A stretch of 64,000 nt of DNA from CBFDBF01 sp050304615 (GCA_050304615.1 JBNLDW010000003.1:1-64000), one strand, 5' to 3'. Counted from the first letter of the stretch, positions 8,346 to 17,863 are shown. Made by a program: numbers and translations. The notes: generated from the sequence alone by a model not told the origin.

Positions 8346-8899
8346 TTTTGTATTTCATACTGTCTCAATAAACTCAAAGTTCTAAGCGCATCATCTTCGT
8401 AATTTGAAGTAGATACCTTTTCCATAAGCGAAGGTATAACTTCATCTCTAAAACTGACTATCTCTAAACGCCCTCTCAGAATACCGCGCTCTTCACAATA
8501 TTTATTAAGTTCAGATTCTAAGCTTGACTCACCATTTACAGTCCAACAAACCCACACTCTGTGTATTGTGTCGTAGGATAGACCTAGGCTAGCGTATGTC
8601 TCTTTGATACTTTCAATGTACGTTTTACCTTTAGCGTGATCAGTATTTTCACCCTCTCTTTTAGCTGGCACTCCAAAGTATTTTTTATCAAAGCTGTCTT
8701 TTAGAGCGATGGGCGTTGGACACCATTGTTGGCAGTGAGTAACACTTACCTCAACGTGATATGTCTTTTCCTCAATTACGCTATACGCGAGCAAATCTAT
8801 TTGCCGATTATTTCCTTTGATCACTTTTACATCGGGTTGTGTAAAACAACCACGAACCAGGCGAAAATATGACTCTACGATGCTCTCTGTTGTATTCAT
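8327..8899 (-). CDS. Putative PD-(D/E)xK-fold nuclease, integron cassette gene
   Basis: I do not recognise a named family. The 190-residue product has an N-terminal ESYFRLVRGCF helix, then GNNRQIDLLAYS and YHVEVSVTH, an arrangement (E, ID, VEV) like the core of PD-(D/E)xK endonuclease folds, though the usual lysine is not obvious. It starts 7 bp after the GTTAGGC end of an intact attC site and ends in a half attC site, so it is a cassette gene. A defence or DNA-processing role is inference. Confidence 0.6.
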   Translation of the reverse strand: MNTTESIVESYFRLVRGCFTQPDVKVIKGNNRQIDLLAYSVIEEKTYHVEVSVTHCQQWCPTPIALKDSFDKKYFGVPAKREGENTDHAKGKTYIESIKETYASLGLSYDTIHRVWVCWTVNGESSLESELNKYCEERGILRGRLEIVSFRDEVIPSLMEKVSTSNYEDDALRTLSLLRQYEIQKPNKSN

Positions 8900-8906
8900 G
8901 TTTAAA

Positions 8907-8981
8907 GCCTAACGCCCGGCTTCACGGGCGACTGACCGCGCAACTGCGAGGTTGGTTGTCCCGTGCAAGCCGTTGTTATAC
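8907..8981 (-). other. attC: Integron attC recombination site
   Basis: A complete 75-bp attC. On the minus strand it runs from GTATAAC (8981-8975), overlapping the stop codon of the acetyltransferase gene, to GTTAGGC (8913-8907). The arms cggcttgcacgggac and the reverse complement of gcccgtgaagccg pair imperfectly with unpaired bases, as expected for attC. It separates two short genes in the same direction. Confidence 0.85.
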
Positions 8982-9488
8982 ACGTGCATTGATAGTCTTC
9001 TCCATAATGAAATCATCCATAAAATATCCACCGCCTATGTCCATTTTCTCTTCTTCAACTATTTGAAATCCATGATGGAGATACCATGATACGGAACTTT
9101 TATTAAATCTATTCACAGTAAGCCAAAGTGTTGAAATGTCCGTCTTTAATGCTTTCTTCTCTATAAAGTTGAGCATTGTTTTTCCAAGTCCTTTTCCACG
9201 AACATCATTTCGAACGTAAAATTTGCTAATCATCAATTTTCTATTTTCAATTTCTGGAACCAAAGCCAAATAACCATTCAATTGCTTCTTATGTTTAACA
9301 ACAAAGTACTCATATCCTCTATCGATCTGTGCAGATATCGCTTCGATACTTTGGAATTTTGCAAGCATGTAGTTTACCTGGTCAATCCCAATGATCGACA
9401 CGAAATACTCCGTCCATATCTCTCTTGCCAAAACCGATATGGATTCGATTTCTCTTTCCACTTTTACGATTTCTATTTCATCAATCAC
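8976..9488 (-). CDS. GNAT-family N-acetyltransferase, integron cassette gene
   Basis: An acyl-CoA-dependent acetyltransferase of unknown substrate, about 170 residues. The acetyl-CoA loop is seen as FYVRNDVRGKGLGKTML, followed by a helix and SSVSWYLHHGFQIV near the C terminus. GTG 9488 is chosen because GAGG lies 6 bp upstream; the TTG at 9500 is less likely. A GTTATAC cassette boundary sits at 9510-9504, upstream of the start, and attC follows the stop. GNAT genes are frequent integron cargo. Confidence 0.85.
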   Translation of the reverse strand: MIDEIEIVKVEREIESISVLAREIWTEYFVSIIGIDQVNYMLAKFQSIEAISAQIDRGYEYFVVKHKKQLNGYLALVPEIENRKLMISKFYVRNDVRGKGLGKTMLNFIEKKALKTDISTLWLTVNRFNKSSVSWYLHHGFQIVEEEKMDIGGGYFMDDFIMEKTINARV

Positions 9489-9823
9489 ACTTAACCTCAA
9501 AGGGTATAACAGTAGGTTCTACAGCTGGCACTAATATTGTGATATACAGCGCGGGCAACGATTATCATTTAGATTATGGGAGGACTAATCCCTGATTGGA
9601 GGGGCGCATCCTGCCTTATTCTAAATACCATTCTATTTGTAGAGAATATCAGCCCGGAGGCCCTTGATACAGCACTTTCCTGATGTCCGTACTTGGCCAA
9701 AGACTCCCAGGACAGTATCCTTATTGGTCAAGTTAGAGATACTGGAAAGATGTATACTGTTTATCTGATTGCCAGAGGTATTGATAAGCACAAAATCCAC
9801 CGCCGTTAGCCAGGAAGTTACCG
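9489..9823. other. Intergenic region upstream of the RND operon
   Basis: Apart from the GTTATAC cassette boundary at 9504-9510 I see no gene, attC or strong terminator. It must carry the promoter of the efflux operon; a TATACT at about 9754-9759 is a weak -10 candidate with no well-spaced -35. Confidence 0.5.
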
Positions 9824-10975
9824 ATGAAGCCATCATATTTGCGTCTATTGTTGCCCTTAATAGTGGTTATGTTCATCACTGCCTGCGGTGACTCGTCTCA
9901 GCAGGATGGCGGGCAGGAGATGCGGCTCCCTGAGGTCACGGTGATCATGGCCCATGCCGAATCTGTGCCATTGACCCGTGAACTTGTGGGGCGGCTGGCA
10001 TCCATCCGAGTTGCTGAGGTGCGGGCGCGTGTGGCCGGCATAATCCTGGAGCGCACATATAGAGAGGGCACCGATGTAACGGCGGGACAGGCCCTGTTCC
10101 AGATCGACCCCGCTCCACTACGCGCAGAGCTGCATCTACAGGAGGCGGCGCTGGCCAAGGCCAAGGCAACCGCCGCCAACGCCACCTTGATTGCAAATCG
10201 TTACCGCGAACTAGCGACCAAGAGACTACTCTCCACCCAGGAAAGGGACACCGCCCTGGCCGAAGAGCGCACCGCTGCAGCCGCCGTCCAGCAGGCCCAG
10301 GCCAGTGTCGAGAAGGCGCAGCTGGATCTGGGCTATGCCACGGTTACAGCGCCCATCTCCGGACGCGCAGGCCGCGCCCTGGTTACCGAAGGGGCGCTGG
10401 TGGGACAGGGTGAGGCGACCCAACTCACTACCATCGAACAGATTGATCCGGTATATGTAAACTTCAGCCTGTCGGTATCGGAACTGCAGCAGTTGCGGGC
10501 AGAAGGGGCCAATATCGACGACCTCTCAGGCAGCGGGAAGAAGCTTCCGGTTACGGTAATACTGTCGGATGGCAGGGAGTACCCACATACAGGCAGCATC
10601 GACTTTTCCGACTCTGTGGCCGATCCCGGCACCGGCACCATATCGCTACGCGCGGTGGTTCCAAATCCGGAACACCACCTACTTCCCGGCATGTTCGTTA
10701 ACCTGCGTGTAACCGTGGGGTATCTGGAGCAGGCCTTTCTGCTTCCACAAGCTACAGTGGCGCGTGATGATAAAGGCGCTTCAGTGCTGGTGGTAAACAA
10801 CGAAGGTAAGGTGGAGTTGCGCAAGATCGAAACCCACGGCATGACCCAAGACTCCTGGATCATCACCGGTGAACTGGAAGATGGCGACCAGGTGATACTC
10901 GAGGGACTACAAAAGGTAAAACCAGGCGGCGGTGCAAAGGCAGTTCCCTCTACTGCCGAAACGCCGAAAGGATAG
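9824..10975 (+). CDS. RND efflux membrane-fusion lipoprotein (AcrA-like)
   Basis: This is the periplasmic adaptor of a tripartite multidrug efflux pump. The 383-residue product has a lipoprotein signal (lipobox ITAC near residue 21), the lipoyl half-motif GRLASIRVAEVRARVAGII, a coiled-coil hairpin (about residues 100-165), TVTAPISGRAGRALV, and the C-terminal beta-barrel with LLPGMFVNLRV. It lies 3 bp before the transporter gene. No outer-membrane channel is nearby, so a TolC-type protein elsewhere must be used. Confidence 0.93.
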   Translation: MKPSYLRLLLPLIVVMFITACGDSSQQDGGQEMRLPEVTVIMAHAESVPLTRELVGRLASIRVAEVRARVAGIILERTYREGTDVTAGQALFQIDPAPLRAELHLQEAALAKAKATAANATLIANRYRELATKRLLSTQERDTALAEERTAAAAVQQAQASVEKAQLDLGYATVTAPISGRAGRALVTEGALVGQGEATQLTTIEQIDPVYVNFSLSVSELQQLRAEGANIDDLSGSGKKLPVTVILSDGREYPHTGSIDFSDSVADPGTGTISLRAVVPNPEHHLLPGMFVNLRVTVGYLEQAFLLPQATVARDDKGASVLVVNNEGKVELRKIETHGMTQDSWIITGELEDGDQVILEGLQKVKPGGGAKAVPSTAETPKG

Positions 10976-10978
10976 CCG

Positions 10979-13900
10979 ATGGCCCGCTTTTTTATCGATC
11001 GGCCGATTTTCGCCTGGGTGGTGGCCATCCTCATCACCCTGGCCGGCAGCGTAGCCATCTTCCGGCTACCGGTATCCGCCTACCCCCCTATCGCCCCGCC
11101 TCAGGTGGGGATCAGCGCCTCCTATCCCGGGGCCAGCGCCGATGTAGTGGAAAAGACCGTGACCTCGGTGATTGAGCAGCAGCTGACCAGTGTCGACAAC
11201 CTGCTCTATTTCACCTCCACCTCACGCTCCAACGGCAGCGCCCAAATCACCCTCACCTTTCAGAGCGGCACCGATCCCGATATTGCCGCCGTGCAGGTAC
11301 AGAATCGGCTCGGCGTGGCGGAGTCACGCCTGCCCCAGGAGGTGGTGCAGAACGGCATCACAGCAGCCAAGGCCAATAACGACTTTTTGATGGTGGTGGC
11401 CCTGAAGTCAACCGATACCAATTTGGATACCTATGCCCTTAACAATCTGATCGCCTCTCAGGTACTGGATCCGATTCAGCGCCTGCCCGGGGTCGGCAAC
11501 GCCCGGCTGTTCGGTGCAGCCTATGCCATGCGTATCTGGCTCAATCCGGACAAGCTGCGCGGCTACGGCCTGAGCGCAGCCGATGCGCTGAATGCAATCC
11601 GCAGCCAGAACATACAGATTGCGGCAGGCAATATAGGTGCGGAGCCGGCCCCGCCTGGTCAGGGCTTTACCGCCTCGGTGACCGCCGCCAGCCGCTTTAC
11701 CGATCCTGAAGAGTTTGCCCATATCACCCTGCGCACCAATGCCGATGGCAGTACGGTACGTCTGCAGGATGTGGCGCGTATCGCCCTGGGGGCCGAATCT
11801 TATGGTCACGATGTACACGTAAACGGCGAACCCATCGCCGGCTTTGCCATCATGCTGGCGCCCCAGGGCAACGCCCTGGAGACGGCAGATGCTATACGCA
11901 CCAAGATGGCGCAGGTGGAGGAGTACTTCCCTGCCGGTGTGAGTTGGTTTGTGCCTTATGACAGTACCCAGTTTATTAACATCTCTATCGACGAGGTGGT
12001 TTACACCCTGATTGAAGCGGTGGTGCTGGTGTTCCTGGTGATCCTGCTGTTTCTACAAAACCTGCGGGCCACCCTGATCCCCACCCTGGTGGTGCCGGTA
12101 GCACTGACCAGCGCCTTCGCCGGCATGTATCTGGTCGGCTTCTCTATCAACATCCTGAGCATGTTCGCCCTGGTGCTGGCCATCGGTCTGGTGGTAGATG
12201 ATGCCATTGTGGTGGTGGAAAACGTAGAGCGCATCATGACCGAGGAAGGACTACCGCCGAAGGAGGCCGCACGCAAGGCGATGGATCAGATCACTGGTGC
12301 GGTGATCGCCATGACCACGGTGCTGGCGGCGGTGTTCATACCCATGGCGTTGGTGAGTGGAAGTGTCGGCGCCATATATCGCCAATTCGCCCTGACCATT
12401 GCCATCTCCATGGTGATCTCGGCAATCATGGCCTTGAGCTTCACCCCGGCATTGTGCGCCACCCTACTCAAGCCGCAGCATAGAGAACCGAACCTCTTCC
12501 TACGTAAATTCAATGAGTTCTACCAACTGGGCAATAACTTCTATCTAGAAAAGGTTACCCAGGCCATCCGCCATACCCCGCGCTGGATGATGGCCTTTGC
12601 CGCGCTGGTTGTGTTAACGGTATTTCTATACGCACGCCTGCCCAGCAGTTTTCTGCCGGAAGAGGACCAGGGCTATGCGTTGGCGCTTATCCAGTTACCA
12701 CCCGGCGCCAGCATGGAGCGTACTGGCAAGGTGCTGAGCCAGATGGAGAAGATAATCAGAACAAACAAGGCCGTGGATAAGGTAGTTACCGTGGGCGGAT
12801 TCAGCTTTGTCGGACAGGGCGAAAATGTGGGGCTAGGTTTCATTCGCTTGAATGGCTGGGACCAACGCAAGTCAGATGATCAACAGATCAAGGCCTTCAT
12901 CGGCTGGGCCAACGGCGCCGTACAGAGTATAAAAGGGGCGCGTATCTTCGTGGTGAACCTGCCAACTATTCGTGGTCTGGGGCGCTTCGGTGGTTTCGAT
13001 CTGCGCCTGGAGGATCGGGCCGGTCTCGGTCATGAGCAACTGGTGCAGGCACGTAATATGCTTTTGGGCGCAGCATCAAAACAGCCGGCCCTGGCGGGGG
13101 TACGTCCGAATCAGCTGGAAGACGCCCCGGAACTGCAACTGCATGTGAATAGAGTTCAGGCCCAGTCCATGGGGCTGGAGCTGGCCGATATCTACGACGC
13201 CATCCGCATGATGTTGGCGCCGGTCTACGCCAATGACTTTAATTTCCAGGGCCGGGTGCTGAAAGTACTGGTCCAGGCGGATACCGCCTTTCGCAGCCGT
13301 CCAGAGGACCTATCCCGCTACTACATACCGGCCAGTAACGGCGATTTCGACAAGATGGTGCCACTGAGCAGCGTGGTTAGCTCAAGTTGGCACACCGCCC
13401 CTCCTGCCATCGACCACTACAACGGTTTTCCATCGATCCAGATAAACGGCGGGGCCGCTCCAGGACACAGCTCCGGCCAGGCGATGGATCTGATGGAACA
13501 GATCGTGCGGAACGATCTACCACGCGGCATCGGGTTTGAGTGGTCCGGCCAGTCGTTCCAGGAGATCCTATCGGGAAAACAGACCCCGATCCTGTTCTCC
13601 CTCTCCCTGTTGGTGGTATTCCTCGCCCTGGCAGCCCTTTATGAAAGCTGGTCGGTCCCGGCAGCGGTATTGATGGTGGTGCCTCTCGGGGTGCTGGGGG
13701 CGCTTAGCTTCACCTGGCTACGTGGTCTGGAGGACGACGTCTTCTTTAAAGTCGGCATGATCGCAGTCATCGGCCTATCTGCAAAGAACGCCATTCTCAT
13801 CATTGAGTTCGCCAACACTATGCACCGCGAGGGGCGCGGTCTGCTGGACGCAACCATGGAGGCGTGCAGACTGCGGCTACGTCCTATCCTAATGACCTCT

Positions 13901-14083
13901 ATCGCCTTCATCTTCGGCGTGATGCCGCTGGCCCTCTCCACTGGCGCCGGCGCCAACAGCCGCCACGCCATCGGCACCGGCGTGATGGGGGGCATGACCG
14001 GGGCCACAGTACTTGGGGTACTGTTCGTGCCTATATTCTATGTGGTAGTGCGGCGACTACTTGGAGACCACTCACAGGAGTAG
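10979..14083 (+). CDS. RND efflux transporter, HAE1 (AcrB-like)
   Basis: The inner-membrane proton-driven drug exporter. The 1034-residue length is typical. TM4 carries the proton-relay pair in GLVVDDAIVVVENVE and TM10 the matching lysine in GLSAKNAILIIEFA; the N terminus MARFFIDRPIFAWVVA and the large periplasmic loops are standard for hydrophobe/amphiphile exporters. Substrates cannot be predicted. It is co-transcribed with the adaptor gene upstream. Confidence 0.95.
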   Translation: MARFFIDRPIFAWVVAILITLAGSVAIFRLPVSAYPPIAPPQVGISASYPGASADVVEKTVTSVIEQQLTSVDNLLYFTSTSRSNGSAQITLTFQSGTDPDIAAVQVQNRLGVAESRLPQEVVQNGITAAKANNDFLMVVALKSTDTNLDTYALNNLIASQVLDPIQRLPGVGNARLFGAAYAMRIWLNPDKLRGYGLSAADALNAIRSQNIQIAAGNIGAEPAPPGQGFTASVTAASRFTDPEEFAHITLRTNADGSTVRLQDVARIALGAESYGHDVHVNGEPIAGFAIMLAPQGNALETADAIRTKMAQVEEYFPAGVSWFVPYDSTQFINISIDEVVYTLIEAVVLVFLVILLFLQNLRATLIPTLVVPVALTSAFAGMYLVGFSINILSMFALVLAIGLVVDDAIVVVENVERIMTEEGLPPKEAARKAMDQITGAVIAMTTVLAAVFIPMALVSGSVGAIYRQFALTIAISMVISAIMALSFTPALCATLLKPQHREPNLFLRKFNEFYQLGNNFYLEKVTQAIRHTPRWMMAFAALVVLTVFLYARLPSSFLPEEDQGYALALIQLPPGASMERTGKVLSQMEKIIRTNKAVDKVVTVGGFSFVGQGENVGLGFIRLNGWDQRKSDDQQIKAFIGWANGAVQSIKGARIFVVNLPTIRGLGRFGGFDLRLEDRAGLGHEQLVQARNMLLGAASKQPALAGVRPNQLEDAPELQLHVNRVQAQSMGLELADIYDAIRMMLAPVYANDFNFQGRVLKVLVQADTAFRSRPEDLSRYYIPASNGDFDKMVPLSSVVSSSWHTAPPAIDHYNGFPSIQINGGAAPGHSSGQAMDLMEQIVRNDLPRGIGFEWSGQSFQEILSGKQTPILFSLSLLVVFLALAALYESWSVPAAVLMVVPLGVLGALSFTWLRGLEDDVFFKVGMIAVIGLSAKNAILIIEFANTMHREGRGLLDATMEACRLRLRPILMTSIAFIFGVMPLALSTGAGANSRHAIGTGVMGGMTGATVLGVLFVPIFYVVVRRLLGDHSQE

Positions 14084-14091
14084 TGGCGGTT

Positions 14092-14475
14092 TTATTGCTC
14101 CGGCGGGGCTATAGGCTCAAGCCCGAGAATGAAATCCGCCAGCTCATCACGTTGCGCCTCTGTGGTAGTGGAACCATACGATGGCATAACTGCACCTTTA
14201 GTATACTTGGTCCATTTACCCTCGCCGCCGTTTATGATCTGGTCAATGATTGCCTTTCTACCAGCCTCTTTGTCATCCTTGTACTTATACGCCACCCAGA
14301 CAAAGGCAGGGCCGATCAATTTCTTCTCTATCTTGTGACAATTGGTACATGATGCCTTACGCGCAACCTCCGGCATCGGACCTCCAGATTGAGCTGCATG
14401 CGCAGTGGATGCGAATATGAGCATCATGGTCAAAATAGACATCCCGACATAGGTATTTATATCTTTAATAGTCAT
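14092..14475 (-). CDS. Periplasmic class I cytochrome c
   Basis: A small electron carrier of about 127 residues before cleavage. It has a signal peptide ending near TAHA, the heme motif CTNCH, a GPAFVWVAYKY segment and an axial methionine in AVMPSYG, matching the c551/c552 type. ATG 14475 is preferred over the frame opening at 14517 because a strong AGGAGGAAG precedes it. It faces the RND operon, with stop codons 8 bp apart. Confidence 0.9.
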   Translation of the reverse strand: MTIKDINTYVGMSILTMMLIFASTAHAAQSGGPMPEVARKASCTNCHKIEKKLIGPAFVWVAYKYKDDKEAGRKAIIDQIINGGEGKWTKYTKGAVMPSYGSTTTEAQRDELADFILGLEPIAPPEQ

Positions 14476-14578
14476 CTCGCTTCCTCCTGTTGTTCCCAAA
14501 ATGTCGACCACTAACAACTGTCTTGGAATTACGCAGACTACCCTTGGATTTCTTTAGTTACCGCCACCCCAGACATAA

Positions 14579-15181
14579 TTAATAATAAACTGACTCGTCT
14601 GTAGCCATTTCCTTTAAATATATATATTTACACTTAAATTCTGCAGGATCCAGGCTAGTTTTTATCAAGCCATCCTTGGTCTTCAGATAAACGAGATCAC
14701 CTTTTAAGCGGACAGGCATACCTATGTGCAATGCATTCATGGCCTTTTCAAGGTTGCCAGTAGCTGAATGAACGTAGAATGCAGCAACGTGTGATCTGAA
14801 ATACTGGCTATTTAAAACGAATCCATCATCAAACTGTTTATTCATGGCGCCATCATCAAGAAGATATTTAAAAACATCAGACGATGCCAGCTTCCCAAAT
14901 ACAACTGTGACACTATGACTAAAGCCGTCCTGATTGTCTTTTTCTAACTTGTATACACGCCCGCTTACTGCAAATGCAGCCATTGGGACTATACCTTCTA
15001 AAACACCATCTTCCGCCGGGATGGCTTCACCTTTATCGATATCACTTAGAACATACCCTGCCGCCGCATCTATAGGGATGGTATTTGCGCCTGCAGATGT
15101 CGGTGTTCCGTTGCTATTCAGTATAAAGTATATCGCAACACCCACAACTATAAGGCCCATCAACTTTGCGCTGCTACTCAT
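14579..15181 (-). CDS. Membrane-anchored hypothetical protein
   Basis: A 200-residue protein with one N-terminal membrane helix (LMGLIVVGVAIYFIL) and a periplasmic remainder. I recognise no family. It contains two runs rich in charged residues and a C-terminal Tyr-rich tail (KYIYLKEMATDESVYY). It lies 72 bp after the papain-like exported protein gene on the same strand and may be co-transcribed with it. Confidence 0.6.
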   Translation of the reverse strand: MSSSAKLMGLIVVGVAIYFILNSNGTPTSAGANTIPIDAAAGYVLSDIDKGEAIPAEDGVLEGIVPMAAFAVSGRVYKLEKDNQDGFSHSVTVVFGKLASSDVFKYLLDDGAMNKQFDDGFVLNSQYFRSHVAAFYVHSATGNLEKAMNALHIGMPVRLKGDLVYLKTKDGLIKTSLDPAEFKCKYIYLKEMATDESVYY

Positions 15182-15253
15182 AATGTGTTTCTCAAGTATA
15201 TTAAAGGGGGTTTTATAGCATGCAGGCTATTCACCTCGACACTATAAATATAA

Positions 15254-15775
15254 TTATTCTGCTCTGGTTATCGTATAGACATTTGAAAGGTCATAGCCCC
15301 TGTAACGAGCAGGTTTATTGCTCCTCTCACCCCGATAACTCAATAGGAGTCCGATTGCGTTCTCTTTATCAAGCCATTTGACAAATATTCCACTGTGCTG
15401 GATATCGTTATAGGAGTGATTGATATGATAAACCCAGTCCCCTGGCTTCAACTCATCCAGACTGGCATACGGCCCTTCCTTCAGGGTACCTTCAAAGGAT
15501 ATACTTCTGCGATCCCTGGGAAATCCGGCCCTGGTATAAACTGCATCGATATAATCCCAACAACCACCTATGATAATCACCCCTTCATCTAGCGTCATCT
15601 CTCTACCGGTTTGCAATATCATCCTGGCCTTTGGTTCGGCCTCTAATTCCGCTGCATCGAGGGTACTTATCAATAACTCTGCGTTCGGTTTAAAGAACCG
15701 ATAGGGTACATCATCCGCGTATGCAGCCGGAATCATGAATAGACAGATCAATGCGAATCTCATTGTTTTTTTCAT
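15254..15775 (-). CDS. Exported NlpC/P60-like (papain-fold) protein
   Basis: A 173-residue protein with a cleavable signal peptide (MRFALICLFMIPAAYA). The mature part has a cysteine in IIIGGCWDYIDAVY, a ELKPGDWVYHIN segment and a histidine in QHSGIFVKW, the Cys-then-His order of NlpC/P60-type cysteine peptidases or amidases. It probably acts on periplasmic peptides or peptidoglycan; the substrate is not deducible. Confidence 0.65.
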   Translation of the reverse strand: MKKTMRFALICLFMIPAAYADDVPYRFFKPNAELLISTLDAAELEAEPKARMILQTGREMTLDEGVIIIGGCWDYIDAVYTRAGFPRDRRSISFEGTLKEGPYASLDELKPGDWVYHINHSYNDIQHSGIFVKWLDKENAIGLLLSYRGERSNKPARYRGYDLSNVYTITRAE

Positions 15776-16160
15776 TTATTGCCCTTAGCAATTAATCGTG
15801 GCTGCCATATCTTTTTTCTGAAGACTTATTCTCCCTCTTTTTGAGTGTCTGTTAAAGCAGGCAATACTCAATAGTAGCTGTTCATAATTAGTTGAATAGT
15901 AAAATAGATTAATTTTAGCTTGAAAATGTTACTAAGATAGGCGAGGCTCTGTGCCAAGTATGGATTAATTGAAAATACGTAGGTCTAACTGTCATCATAT
16001 ATTCGGGATTATGCTACGCAGGTAAATACTGCTGTTCTTGACCTGATATTCGCGACGATTTTTATTAAGTAAATTCCTATCCATCCTTTTCCTTGGCGTT
16101 GCTCTTCGTCAGCGACGTATAGGCTATTTTACTTCAATCAGGCTATTCCAGGAGGCTTTC
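15776..16160. other. Divergent intergenic region
   Basis: It separates the divergent genes at 15775 and 16161. It is AT-rich with no convincing open frame, palindrome or attC. An AGGAGG ribosome site at about 16149-16155 serves the DsrE-like gene. Confidence 0.5.
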
Positions 16161-16526
16161 ATGCCCAAGAAAATGTTCATCCTGTGTACCCACGGTCCCG
16201 ATGACCCAGAGCTGGCGCTTATACCTTTCGTGATGGCTACAGCCGCCCAAGCTTCGGACGTCGAGGTGGTGATGGGCTTCCAGGCAGAGGGCGTGAAATT
16301 GGCCGACAAGGCAAACCTCAATAAGATCTCCGCCCCCAATTTTCCACCCTTTGCCGATCTGGTGGAGGCCTATATCGAAGCAGAAGGCGAAATGCTGGTC
16401 TGCGGCCCTTGCGTTAAGACCTACGAAATCAATCCCGAAACGGATTTTCACGCCGGCGCGATTCTGGTGGGTGCAGCTACGTTCGTTGAGATGGCGGTAA
16501 ACGCGGACAGCAGTTTGACTTATTAG
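16161..16526 (+). CDS. DsrE-family small protein
   Basis: A 121-residue soluble protein of the DsrE/DsrF/YchN fold (N-terminal KMFILCTHGPDDPELALIPF, then a helix and EVVMGFQAEGV). A CGPCVKTYEI motif holds two candidate redox or sulfur-carrying cysteines, placed as in DsrE-like sulfurtransferases. Members occur in many sulfur-oxidising bacteria and serve in sulfur trafficking; the exact role here is inferred. AGGAGG precedes the start. Confidence 0.82.
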   Translation: MPKKMFILCTHGPDDPELALIPFVMATAAQASDVEVVMGFQAEGVKLADKANLNKISAPNFPPFADLVEAYIEAEGEMLVCGPCVKTYEINPETDFHAGAILVGAATFVEMAVNADSSLTY

Positions 16527-16585
16527 CAATAAATAGGGACAAATTGAACCTCCCCCCAGTTATTCAGTAAATATGATTCATATTA

Positions 16586-16623
16586 ATGGTGACAATATAT
16601 GTGCATGGTGACAATATATGGGC
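16586..16623. repeat. Tandem 19-bp direct repeat upstream of the porin
   Basis: Two adjacent copies of atggtgacaatatatgKgc (16586-16604 and 16605-16623) lie about 85-120 bp before the porin start, with a degenerate third beginning at 16624. Spacing close to two helical turns suggests paired regulator binding sites. Confidence 0.7.
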
Positions 16624-16705
16624 ATGTTGTTAGAATATGAAAGATTTTCGAGGTGCCACATTTGCAGCATTTTGCAGGCGTTTATCCAATAAGCCGGAGA
16701 TATAA

Positions 16706-17812
16706 ATGAACAAAAAATTACTTACAGTAGCAGTTGCATCCGCATTGACTGCCCCTTCAGCCATGGCGGGTGACGTTACCATATACGGCCAGATGCATAT
16801 TGCCACCACCAACTATGATGGTGATTTTGAGCGGGCCGATGCCTGGGACATATCAAGTCACGAATCGTATCTAGGTTTCAAAGGCTCAGAGGCCTTGGGC
16901 AATGGGCTGACAGCTATCTGGCAACTAGAGCTGCAGGTAGAGCCAGCTGACACCAACAACAACACCATCAACAATGGCGATGCCCTCACCTACCGCGACA
17001 GCTTTCTAGGTCTTACCGGTTCTTGGGGTACTGCGATCATCGGTCGTCACGACACACCGCTGAATATCTCCACAGCTTCACTGGATCTGTTTGCCGAAAC
17101 CGTCGCCGACTACAATGGCAACGCCGCCAGTGATGCACCATTTGGTGCAGGTAATCTTACCACTGGTCTCCTACTGCAACTGCAGAGTACTGGTTTTGTT
17201 GATCTGCGGGTCGACCAGGCAATTGCCTACATCAGCCCAAGCATGAACGGCCTGACCATTGCTGCTGCCATCGTCCAGCCAGGTATGGATACTGGTCCTG
17301 GGGGTACGGCTACTACGGCCAGCGATGCAGATGGCTTCTCTGAGGCATACTCAATTGCTGCCATGTATAACAACGGCCCATTTTTCGCCTCCTTGGCATA
17401 TGAGCAGCTCTCCGAGGATCTAATAGAAGAGCTGTTTAGTGCTAATGCAACCCAACAAGCCATAATGGACAGCGAGGATCGCTGGCGTCTAGGTCTTGGC
17501 TATACTGCCAATGGCTTCCACGTTGGCTTCGTCTACGAGGATCAGGATTACGCCATTAATAGTATTGATGCTAAGCGCTGGCAGTTGAGCGGCTCCTATA
17601 CCTTCGGTAACAACGTGATCAAGGCGATGTACGGTGAGAACGATATCGATGGAGTAGCAGTTTTTGATCTTGATATGGATCAGTGGGCCATCGGACTGGA
17701 TCACAACTTCTCCAAACGTACCAAGATCTATGCTGTCTATACTGACTTTGATAGCGATGATATTAATTTTGATTGGGATGCCTTCTCTGTAGGTATGGTA
17801 CACAAATTCTAA
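16706..17812 (+). CDS. Outer-membrane porin (Gram-negative porin family)
   Basis: A 368-residue trimeric-type general porin. It has a signal peptide ending AMA, the first strand GDVTIYGQMHIATTNY, repeated amphipathic strands, the constriction-loop region, and the terminal aromatic signature DAFSVGMVHKF recognised by the BAM complex. Close to the family length. It has its own upstream repeat (16586-16623) and a strong terminator downstream, so it is monocistronic. Confidence 0.93.
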   Translation: MNKKLLTVAVASALTAPSAMAGDVTIYGQMHIATTNYDGDFERADAWDISSHESYLGFKGSEALGNGLTAIWQLELQVEPADTNNNTINNGDALTYRDSFLGLTGSWGTAIIGRHDTPLNISTASLDLFAETVADYNGNAASDAPFGAGNLTTGLLLQLQSTGFVDLRVDQAIAYISPSMNGLTIAAAIVQPGMDTGPGGTATTASDADGFSEAYSIAAMYNNGPFFASLAYEQLSEDLIEELFSANATQQAIMDSEDRWRLGLGYTANGFHVGFVYEDQDYAINSIDAKRWQLSGSYTFGNNVIKAMYGENDIDGVAVFDLDMDQWAIGLDHNFSKRTKIYAVYTDFDSDDINFDWDAFSVGMVHKF

Positions 17813-17838
17813 GATTGTTTAGATCTTGAGCTGATGAG

Positions 17839-17863
17839 ACGGGGCCTTCGGGCTCCGTTTTTT
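17839..17863 (+). terminator. Rho-independent terminator of the porin gene
   Basis: Stem acggggcc/ggctccgt with a ttcg tetraloop and one G-U pair, followed by six T residues. Confidence 0.9.

Noticed and set aside
13864..14352. 162-residue plus-strand frame between the RND transporter and cytochrome c
   Set aside because: It overlaps the end of the transporter and the antisense of the cytochrome gene, with no recognisable protein features.
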